From assembly GCA_946481475.1 (NCBI GenBank), contig CAMLOB010000199.1, positions 1-7,053 of the forward strand: 7,053 bases of DNA. The letters run 5' to 3'. Positions within the stretch are counted from its first letter, which is position 1, and the number at the start of each line of letters is the position of its first letter. Below the pieces are notes generated by a model. The model did not search any database. It saw only the letters and a program-made list of their open reading frames with translations, and was not told the origin of the DNA. The stretch is from an uncultured Chlorobiota bacterium (lineage in GTDB: Bacteria; Bacteroidota; Kapaibacteriia; OLB7). Shown in pieces: positions 1 to 4,810 of this stretch. Position numbers and translations under genes: made by a program.

Positions 1-156
1 CGCTCACAGCTGACCGACGAGATTTTCGATTTGCGAGTGACGAATGTCGAATGCACCAAGCTTCGCACCTGAAATCGGATAGCTCACGGCTGAAAGCTGA
101 CCGCTCACAGCTGACCGACGAGATTTTCGATTTGCGAGTGACGAATGTCGAATGCA
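1..156. repeat. Direct repeat with 101-bp period, two 55-bp copies
   Basis: Positions 1-55 and 102-156 are identical base for base. Similarity continues weakly for about 10 bases beyond each copy (for example CTTC at 61-64 and 162-165). The left copy begins at the window edge, so the array may extend further upstream. Each copy starts with two 7-mer units (CGCTCAC, AGCTGAC) and continues into a TCG-rich segment with TTTTCGATTTGCG and GACGAATGTCGAATG. No coding role is supported. It is best described as an intergenic tandem duplication. Confidence 0.9.
60..115. repeat. Degenerate 7-mer tandem repeat (AGCTGAC-like), first tract
   Basis: Read in steps of seven from position 60, the sequence is GCTTCGC, ACCTGAA, ATCGGAT, AGCTCAC, GGCTGAA, AGCTGAC, CGCTCAC, AGCTGAC. 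The last five units (81-115) clearly share the pattern NGCTSAN. The first three are decayed. Three 7-base units equal seven codons, so any reading frame through the tract gives an artificial seven-residue periodicity. The tract lies inside the 101-bp-period duplication. Confidence 0.75.
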
Positions 157-181
157 TCAGACTTCCCCGCCCATTATTCAA

Positions 182-230
182 AGTTGACAGCCGGCTACTC
201 GAAGCTGACAGCTCAAAGCTCATAGCTGAC
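182..230. repeat. Degenerate 7-mer tandem repeat (AGCTGAC-like), second tract
   Basis: Seven consecutive 7-base units fill this interval: AGTTGAC, AGCCGGC, TACTCGA, AGCTGAC, AGCTCAA, AGCTCAT, AGCTGAC. The last four are well preserved and share AGCT. It is the same motif as at 60-115, separated by about 65 bases of unrelated sequence. A C8 homopolymer (237-244) follows directly, still upstream of the + strand gene. Confidence 0.75.
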
Positions 231-315
231 TCCTCACCCCCCCCTCTTTCACAAATCCCGAATATCCCGTAGGTTGCCCACGGCTGGCTGGTTCGATAAA
301 CATGTGTGGTCTGTT
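231..315 (+). other. Leader of the + strand gene; C8 tract and weak promoter candidate
   Basis: This stretch completes the 315-base gene-free left end. It has a run of eight C at 237-244. A weak sigma70-like pair, TTGCCC (274-279) and GATAAA (295-300), has a 15-base spacer, which is short. No Shine-Dalgarno sequence precedes the chosen ATG at 316, as is common in Bacteroidota. No riboswitch or operator was recognised. The promoter reading is tentative. Confidence 0.25.
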
Positions 316-1584
316 ATGAAAACGCTCGGTCCCTCTTTCTCCGTTGCGTTGCTTGCGGCTCTGTCGGTGACGGGGCTCTGCGCACAGGAACGCCTTCTCT
401 CCGTCGGTCCTTCCCGGACGGATGCCCTTCGTCTCTATCTCGACTGCAGTTCCTGCTGGGAGTCTCACATCCGATCGGAACTGACCTACGTGAACTATGT
501 TCGCGATCCGGCCGATGCCCAGGTTCACCTGCTGATTACGACGGAACCGACAGGGTCGGGGGGGAAGGAGTATACGCTCGTGATGATCGGTCGCGAACGT
601 TTCGAGAGAGCGGATGATACGTTGCGCTTTGCTCTGTCCGAGACGGCTACCGAGGAGGAACGCCGGACGATGCTGCTTCGCTATCTGAAGATCGGTCTGA
701 TGCGCTACGTTGCCCGGACGCCGATGGCCGAACTGCTTGAGGTCAGCTACCGGAGTTCGGCGAGCGGAACGTTTGCCGAGCCGAAGGACGATCCGTGGGA
801 TAGCTGGGTCTTTGCTGCCGGACTGATCGGAAATATCTCGGGAGAGACTTCCTCGAATTCCATTTCACTGAGCGGCAATCTTTCGGCCGAGCGGGTGACG
901 TCCGAATGGAAAACGGAACTTCTCGCCACGCTGGGATATTCGGAAAACAACTTCAGGATCGATCCCGCGACCACCATCTCCGGTATCTCCCGAAGTTACG
1001 GCGCTTCCGGACTGGTGGTGAGATCTCTGGGCGATCACTGGTCGACCGGCGGCATCTTCTCCGCCTCCTCCAGCACCTACGGAAATGCCGCCCGCACGCT
1101 GATTGCAGCCCCTGCGCTGGAATACAATCTCTTTCCCTACCATGAATCGACACGCCGACAGTTCCGGATCCTCTATCGTCTGAATCTGATCTCTGCCCTC
1201 TATCGCGAGGAGACGATTTTCGATAGGACCGAGGAGGTGCTTCTGTCGCAGTCGCTTTTTGCCGGACTGGAGTCGCGGCAAACCTGGGGATCGATTGCCG
1301 TGAGCCTGAACGGTTCGCATTACTTCCACGATATCAGCAAGTATCAAACCGATCTCACTGGACGGTTCGACGTCAGAGTGGTACAGGGACTCAGCCTCAC
1401 TCTTCTGGCAAACGTCGCTCTGATTCGTGACCAGCTTGCGTTGCCGAAAGCCGGAGCCACACAGACGCAGATCCTTCTCCGTCAGCAACAGCTCGCCACC
1501 AACTTCAGCTACTCCACAAGTTTCGGTCTCAACTACCGCTTCGGTTCGATTTTCAATAATGTCGTGAATCCGAGGTTTGAGTAG
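316..1584 (+). CDS. Exported protein with CxxC N-terminal domain and putative outer-membrane beta-barrel
   Basis: This is a 422-residue protein of unknown function. Residues 1-23 form a signal peptide (MKT, hydrophobic core, cut near LCA|QE). There is no lipobox, so a lipoprotein is unlikely. Residues about 35-145 form a mixed alpha/beta domain with C44 and C47, the segment NYVRDPADAQVHLLIT and a glycine-rich TGSGGKEYTL. From about 163 the sequence alternates polar and hydrophobic residues with many aromatic ends, ending YRFGSIFNNVVNPRFE, which suggests an outer-membrane barrel closing near the C-terminus. I recognise this two-part layout and the FNNVVNPRF ending as typical of conserved, uncharacterised proteins in Bacteroidota and relatives, but cannot name a family. 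The ATG at 316 is preferred over TTG at 274 because it puts the signal peptide at the N-terminus. It stands alone on + and converges with the M16 gene at 1727. Barrel placement is inference. Confidence 0.88.
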   Translation: MKTLGPSFSVALLAALSVTGLCAQERLLSVGPSRTDALRLYLDCSSCWESHIRSELTYVNYVRDPADAQVHLLITTEPTGSGGKEYTLVMIGRERFERADDTLRFALSETATEEERRTMLLRYLKIGLMRYVARTPMAELLEVSYRSSASGTFAEPKDDPWDSWVFAAGLIGNISGETSSNSISLSGNLSAERVTSEWKTELLATLGYSENNFRIDPATTISGISRSYGASGLVVRSLGDHWSTGGIFSASSSTYGNAARTLIAAPALEYNLFPYHESTRRQFRILYRLNLISALYREETIFDRTEEVLLSQSLFAGLESRQTWGSIAVSLNGSHYFHDISKYQTDLTGRFDVRVVQGLSLTLLANVALIRDQLALPKAGATQTQILLRQQQLATNFSYSTSFGLNYRFGSIFNNVVNPRFE

Positions 1585-1590
1585 GGGGAA

Positions 1591-1671
1591 GTTCGTAGAG
1601 TGAGAGAGTGGATGGGTGTGGGAGTACAAACCCCGCAGGGGGCAAAAACCTTTGCCCCCCGCCGGAATTCC
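1591..1671 (+). repeat. 81-bp interspersed hairpin repeat, copy A
   Basis: This copy starts 7 bases after the stop codon of the + strand gene. It matches the reverse complement of 3285-3365 without gaps at 76 of 81 positions. The order is a purine-rich start (GTTCGTAGAGTGAGAGAG), a GGATGGGTGTGGGAGT segment, a strong hairpin (1638-1659) and the end CCGGAATTCC. The element fills over half of the 142-bp convergent intergenic region. Its sense matches the gene before it. It resembles a REP-type or terminator-carrying intergenic repeat. No transposase is nearby. Confidence 0.9.
1638..1659. terminator. Perfect 9-bp hairpin in copy A, possible transcription end
   Basis: GGGGGCAAA (1638-1646) pairs perfectly with TTTGCCCCC (1651-1659) across an AACC loop. 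It lies between two convergent genes, 53 bases past the + stop (1584) and 67 bases beyond the - stop (1727), so it could act on transcripts from both sides. No T-run follows on either strand, so it is not a canonical Rho-independent terminator. An mRNA 3'-end stabiliser or a REP-type function is equally possible. Confidence 0.45.
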
Positions 1672-1704
1672 TGTACCTGCACGTGATCGCCATTCCTACC
1701 CCTG

Positions 1705-1720
1705 TCGGGACCACACCCGA
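1705..1720. other. Small inverted repeat between convergent genes
   Basis: TCGGG (1705-1709) and CCCGA (1716-1720) form a 5-bp stem with a 6-base loop, 6 bases past the stop of the - strand M16 gene. No T-run follows. The same TGTCGGGA word occurs at 4734-4740 beside another short stem. It may help end the M16 transcript, but the stem is short and chance cannot be excluded. Confidence 0.25.
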
Positions 1721-1726
1721 TCGATG

Positions 1727-3073
1727 TCATCTCACCTTCTTGACGACCTGGACATCGCCGAACCTGTCGAGTTCTTCCCGCACCTGTTCGGCATCGCCGG
1801 CCACGACAACGGTCATCTCCTCCGGTCGCAGAAGGCGGCTTCCGACCTCCAGCAATCGCTCGGCGGTCAACATCCGGGTCTGTTCGATGATGTTGCCGTA
1901 GTAATTTGCCGGAAGGTTATGAAGGGCGATCGTGGTGACCATGTCGGCAATCTGTTCCGGCGTTTCCGATGCCAGCGCCTGGCGTCCGCTGATATATCCC
2001 TTGACCAGAGTCAGTTCCTCTTCGGGAACCGGTTCGGATGCGATGCGCTCAAGTTCGCCGAAGATCGCCCCGAGCGTCTCGGCGACACGGTCTCCCCGCA
2101 CCGACGTGCCGACGGCGATCATGCCGGGATCGATCGTCCCTTCCACATAGGACCACGCTTCATAGGTGTATCCCATCGATTCTCTCAGCAAGGTGTTCAG
2201 ACGACTGTTGAAGTAATCACCGAGAAGTGTGTTCAGTGTGCGCAGGGGGATCATGTCGGGATCTGTCCGGGGGAGTCCGATCCGTCCGACCCTGATTGCG
2301 GTTTGGGCGGAGCCGGGACGGTCAATGACGAGAATTCTGCGGGGTGTCGGGGACAGGGAGGGCAGGGGGGTGAGGGGGACCGAGGGGGGGCCGCTCCACT
2401 CTCCGAAATAATCTTCCAGCACTCCTCTGATAGCCTCCGGGGTAATATCTCCGGCCGCAACGAAAAAAGCATTCTCCGGCGTCAGATGGTTCCGGTGGAA
2501 GTCACGGCACGCCTCGATGGTAAGGTGCGGAATCGACGCTTCATCCCCCTCGATCGGGTGGCCATAGGGAGATGATCCGTAGAGTGCGCGTCGCAGTGCC
2601 GTTCCGGCAAGCCAGTCCGGATCCGATCGGTTCTGCCGCAATGCCGCCAGCTTATGTTTCCGTTCCCGCTCCAGATCTTCCGGATCGAAGAGGGGAGCGC
2701 GGACCATATCGGCGGCCAGGGGGAGGGCTTCCGGAAGGAAGCGGGTGAGCGTGTCGAGTTCCAGTCGGATGATGTCACGACCGGCGTCCGTGCCGAGATC
2801 GGCGCCGAGACGCTCCACGGCATCGGCAAACGCGATTGCATCGCGCGAACCGGCTCCGGCCGAAAGCAGATCGCACGTCATATCTGCAAGCCCGGCCAGA
2901 TCTCCATCATTGCGCGCTCCGCGCCGGAAGACAAGGCGAAGCGAGATGAACGGCTGGACGTGGTGAGGGATCAGATAGAGCGGAATCCCGTTCGAGAGCG
3001 TCGTCTCCTCGAACTCCAGTGGCCGAGAGGCCGGTCTTCCGACGGGTAGCGGCGGATATGTACGGTTAATCAA
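1727..3073 (-). CDS. M16 family peptidase-like protein, non-catalytic partner subunit
   Basis: This is a 448-residue M16 (insulinase/MPP) protein from the proposed TTG start. It has the two-lobe M16 layout: N-terminal lobe about 20-225, a Pro/Ser/Thr-rich linker about 228-245 (PPSVPLTPLPSLSPTPR), and C-terminal lobe about 246-445. Where active enzymes have HxxEH, it has D64-M-T-C67-D68, so the zinc site is gone. The C-terminal lobe keeps RESMGYTY (R297, Y304), matching the R/Y pair known in non-catalytic subunits of bacterial M16B heterodimers and alpha-MPP-like proteins. The gene directly downstream of an intact M16 gene fits an obligate partner. No signal peptide is visible. The start is uncertain: the frame stays open upstream to a GTG at 3340, but that extension reads through hairpin repeats and is probably not protein. 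TTG at 3073 gives a normal spacing to the first NGI strand and is also weak, with no clear ribosome site. Confidence 0.88.
   Translation of the reverse strand: MINRTYPPLPVGRPASRPLEFEETTLSNGIPLYLIPHHVQPFISLRLVFRRGARNDGDLAGLADMTCDLLSAGAGSRDAIAFADAVERLGADLGTDAGRDIIRLELDTLTRFLPEALPLAADMVRAPLFDPEDLERERKHKLAALRQNRSDPDWLAGTALRRALYGSSPYGHPIEGDEASIPHLTIEACRDFHRNHLTPENAFFVAAGDITPEAIRGVLEDYFGEWSGPPSVPLTPLPSLSPTPRRILVIDRPGSAQTAIRVGRIGLPRTDPDMIPLRTLNTLLGDYFNSRLNTLLRESMGYTYEAWSYVEGTIDPGMIAVGTSVRGDRVAETLGAIFGELERIASEPVPEEELTLVKGYISGRQALASETPEQIADMVTTIALHNLPANYYGNIIEQTRMLTAERLLEVGSRLLRPEEMTVVVAGDAEQVREELDRFGDVQVVKKVR
2341..2390 (+). other. G-quadruplex-prone tract inside the M16 gene
   Basis: Seven runs of three or more G lie within 50 bases on the + strand: 2341-2344, 2349-2352, 2356-2358, 2360-2362, 2365-2370, 2374-2378 and 2384-2390, with spacers of 1-5 bases. 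This exceeds the usual rule of four G-runs with loops of 1-7. The + strand is the template strand of the - strand gene, so the mRNA is C-rich here. The tract encodes the proline-rich linker between the two M16 lobes, where sequence constraint is low. The motif is seen directly; folding is inferred. Confidence 0.6.
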
Positions 3074-3179
3074 TATGGTTTTGAAAATGAAAGGAGAACG
3101 TCGAAACCGATATTCAACGTTCTGCCGGTTCTGTGATATCTGCGGGTGTCCGGGATAAATCCGATGATTGTTCCGGTGC

Positions 3180-3213
3180 GGAATTCCGACAGGGGGGAAA
3201 ATATTTATTCCCG
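3180..3213 (-). repeat. Diverged relative of the hairpin repeat, copy D
   Basis: On the - strand this piece has a hairpin followed by CCCCCCTGTCGGAATTCC, the same order as the hairpin plus CCCCCCGCCGGAATTCC ending of copies A and B. The hairpin itself differs: + strand GGGAA (3195-3199) pairs with TTCCC (3208-3212) around an AT-rich middle. The frame matching the repeat reads INIFPPVGIP here against QKPLPPAGIP in copy B, which shows the kinship. It lies in the 284-base gap between the two M16 genes. Confidence 0.55.
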
Positions 3214-3242
3214 GCAAATCCGGAATCCCGGATGTCAGGGTC

Positions 3243-3284
3243 CCCGGATGGGGGCGGGCAAAGGTTTTGCTCCCTACGGGTCGG
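3243..3284 (-). repeat. Partial, decayed hairpin repeat, copy C
   Basis: Immediately beside copy B and in the same orientation, the - strand reads ACCCGTAGGGAGCAAAACC and then TTTGCCCGCC, matching the core of the 81-bp repeat with several substitutions and one base lost from the A-run. The central stem is reduced to GCAAA/TTTGC (3258-3262 with 3266-3270). The purine-rich start of the element is missing. It suggests repeated insertion or local duplication followed by decay. Confidence 0.6.
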
Positions 3285-3365
3285 GGAATTCCGGCGGGGG
3301 GCAAAGGTTTTTGCCCCCTACGGGGTTCGCACTCCCACACCCATCCCCTCTCTCACTCTACAAAC
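3285..3365 (-). repeat. 81-bp interspersed hairpin repeat, copy B
   Basis: This is the inverted partner of copy A (1591-1671), gapless, with five substitutions in 81 positions. The 9-bp stem is intact (GGGGGCAAA and TTTGCCCCC, + positions 3297-3318). The element follows, and slightly overlaps, the end of the catalytic M16 gene: its first eight bases include that gene's TAG stop (3358-3360). As with copy A, its sense matches the upstream gene. It stands between two genes on the same strand, so a terminator or processing role here would separate the two M16 messages. Confidence 0.9.
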
Positions 3366-3390
3366 TCTTCTCTCTATGAACTCTACGAAC
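3356..3390 (-). repeat. Short GTTYRTAGAG repeats at the M16 gene end
   Basis: On the - strand three 10-base units occur: GTTCGTAGAG (3390-3381), GTTCATAGAG (3381-3372) and GTTTGTAGAG (3365-3356). The last is the start of 81-bp copy B; copy A begins with GTTCGTAGAG as well. The units encode the final V-R-R, V-H-R and S-L-stop of the catalytic M16 protein. This suggests that the 3' end of the gene was replaced or extended by repeat DNA. Confidence 0.6.
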
Positions 3391-4689
3391 TCTCTCATAC
3401 CCCACCACCGACGGCTCCACCGAATACAGATACCGTTCGGCCAGGGAGACGACCTGATCGATTCCGACGGATTCGTAGAGTTCGATTTCGTTCCATGTCA
3501 GGAGGGGATCATCGTAGAGGGCGGTGTTGCATGCGATCCGCTCGGCCCGTTCGGAGATCGGGAGGAGACTGTGTGCGATCGCGGTCATCTTCCGGTTCTT
3601 TGCCTTTCTCAGTTCCTCTTCGGTTATTCCTTCCCGCACAACCCGGCCGATCTCACGGCGGAGTTCCCCTTCCAGTCGGGAGGTGGAGATCCGGTTGTTC
3701 TGTGCCAGAGCATAGGCGCAGAAGATCGAACCGATCTCTCCTTCATCGATAAAGGCCGATGTCTCCGAGGCGATCAGCGGATCATACTCCAGCCCCCGTC
3801 TGAACCGTGAACTGTCGCCGTCGGCAAGAATCATCGCCAGCAGTTCAAGTCCGTGCAGATCGTTTGAAAGGGAATCGGGAATATGCCAGCCCAGAAAGAC
3901 GGCGTTCAGCGGAGTGATCGGATCGGCAACCATTCGTCTGTTGCCGGAGATTCGTTCGGCTGCAAAGCCGGGACGTTCGCTCGACAGGGGAAACGTTCCA
4001 CGTTTGATCTCCCCGAAATATGCCTCCCCCTTGTCGAGTCCCTCTTCGGGATCGACCGCACCCGATATCACAAGAACGGCATTCTCCGGCACGTAGTAGC
4101 GTTCGTAGAAGGAGCGGAGTTCCGAAAGCGTTGCCCGCTTCACATCCTCGATCTCTCCGATCGGTTCGTGGCGGTATGGATGGCCCGGAGGGAAGAGGAG
4201 TTCGCGAAGAAGGAGACCGGCCGTTCCGTAAGGGACATTGTCGATCACCTGACGTTTCTCGGCAGTGATGACGTTCTTCTGCGTCTCAAGCGATTCCTGC
4301 GACACGCCGAAGCCGGCCATCCGTCCCGACTCCAGCCAGAGGCCCAGTTCAAGATACTCTGCCGGGAGAGTCAGCCAGTAATTCGTCAGATCGGGAGATG
4401 TCCATGCGTTGTTCTCTCCCCCCACCATCGTACAGTAGTGATCATATTCGCCCCGCCGGATAAAGGCCGAGCCGTCGAACATCAGATGTTCGAACAGGTG
4501 AGCATATCCCGTCTTTCCCGGTTCTTCGTATCGCGACCCGACCCGATAGACCAGATCGAGCGTTATCACCGGGGCGGTCGAATCCGGATGGCAGATCATT
4601 CGCAGGCCATTCTCCAGCCGTCGTTCATAACAGAGCGGCTCTTTCCCGGCCGTCCGGACCTTTTCTACGGGCATCGATTTCAACTTCAC
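3358..4689 (-). CDS. M16 family zinc metallopeptidase, catalytic subunit
   Basis: This is a 443-residue M16 peptidase of the processing-peptidase-like M16B type. The inverted zinc motif HxxEH is intact (H64-L-F-E67-H68), and the third ligand is E144 in the ITAEKRQVID segment, 76 residues on, as expected. The family segments NNAWTSPDLTNYW and, in the C-terminal lobe, DGDSSRFRRGL are present. Such enzymes enclose and cut short or unfolded peptides; the substrate is unknown here. No signal peptide is seen, unlike the chaperone genes upstream. The GTG at 4689 is listed, but ATG at 4674 (residue 6) is a good alternative; neither has a clear ribosome site. It precedes the non-catalytic M16 gene, so a heterodimer is likely. 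Its last residues (VRRVHREKSL) are encoded by GTTYRTAGAG-type repeats that run into hairpin repeat copy B, which supplies the stop codon. Confidence 0.93.
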   Translation of the reverse strand: MKLKSMPVEKVRTAGKEPLCYERRLENGLRMICHPDSTAPVITLDLVYRVGSRYEEPGKTGYAHLFEHLMFDGSAFIRRGEYDHYCTMVGGENNAWTSPDLTNYWLTLPAEYLELGLWLESGRMAGFGVSQESLETQKNVITAEKRQVIDNVPYGTAGLLLRELLFPPGHPYRHEPIGEIEDVKRATLSELRSFYERYYVPENAVLVISGAVDPEEGLDKGEAYFGEIKRGTFPLSSERPGFAAERISGNRRMVADPITPLNAVFLGWHIPDSLSNDLHGLELLAMILADGDSSRFRRGLEYDPLIASETSAFIDEGEIGSIFCAYALAQNNRISTSRLEGELRREIGRVVREGITEEELRKAKNRKMTAIAHSLLPISERAERIACNTALYDDPLLTWNEIELYESVGIDQVVSLAERYLYSVEPSVVGYERVRRVHREKSL

Positions 4690-4734
4690 GCGCTTTGTTT
4701 CCCGACCTGTATATTCTCTGTCCTCCCATAACTG

Positions 4735-4749
4735 TCGGGACTTTCCCGA
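4735..4749. other. 6-bp hairpin upstream of the catalytic M16 gene
   Basis: TCGGGA (4735-4740) and TCCCGA (4744-4749) pair perfectly around a 3-base loop, and TCGGGA recurs at 4756-4761. It lies in the 109-base space between the SurA-like gene and the M16 gene, in what would be the M16 leader. It could be a small RNA stem or a binding site. Its function is not determinable from the sequence. Confidence 0.3.
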
Positions 4750-4774
4750 GTTCCGTCGGGACGGAAACGATCCG

Positions 4775-4810
4775 TTCCGGAATTCTCCCGGGTTCTTCTC
4801 AATTCCGGAA
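4775..4810. terminator. 10-bp perfect inverted repeat over the SurA-like stop codon
   Basis: TTCCGGAATT (4775-4784) is the exact reverse complement of AATTCCGGAA (4801-4810), with a 16-base loop. The inner edge meets the TGA stop (4799-4801) of the - strand gene, so the stem folds the last codons onto the start of the 3' region. There is no following T-run, so a canonical terminator is not supported. An mRNA 3'-end structure is plausible. The GGAATT word is shared with the ends of the 81-bp repeats. Confidence 0.35.

Larger units (their letters stand above)
3074..3357 (-). other. 284-base repeat-filled gap between the two M16 genes
   Basis: No independent gene is supported here. The right half carries repeat copies B, C and D in one orientation. 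The left part (3074-3179) is more AT-rich and would hold any promoter or ribosome site for the downstream M16 gene, but no convincing -35/-10 pair or Shine-Dalgarno sequence was found on the - strand. Frames running through the repeats on either strand are stop-poor because of GC-rich composition and should not be annotated as protein. Confidence 0.6.

Noticed and set aside
1..156. Possible CRISPR array
   Set aside because: There are only two copies of a 55-bp repeat, no palindromic repeat of 25-37 bp, no set of equal-length unique spacers and no cas gene.
51..272. 73-codon + strand frame with heptad-like LKxD/SxL pattern, resembling a coiled coil
   Set aside because: The seven-residue periodicity follows arithmetically from a 7-base tandem repeat read in triplets. 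There is no ribosome site, and the frame runs across the duplication.
865..1629. 254-codon - strand frame opposite the barrel gene
   Set aside because: The + strand frame has a signal peptide and barrel-like pattern; this one has neither and ends in repeat sequence.
1616..2575. 319-codon + strand frame beginning in repeat copy A
   Set aside because: It starts inside the hairpin repeat and continues antisense to the non-catalytic M16 gene. No domain is recognisable.
1591..3365. Inverted 81-bp repeats as the ends of a transposon carrying the M16 gene
   Set aside because: No transposase lies between them, no target-site duplication was seen, extra decayed copies sit inside, and each copy carries its own hairpin like a solitary intergenic repeat.
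3133..3810. 225-codon + strand frame through the repeat cluster
   Set aside because: It reads through hairpin repeats and then antisense through the catalytic M16 gene. The residues have no family resemblance.
3883..4731. 282-codon + strand frame opposite the catalytic M16 gene
   Set aside because: It is the antisense shadow of a gene with a complete HxxEH zinc site.
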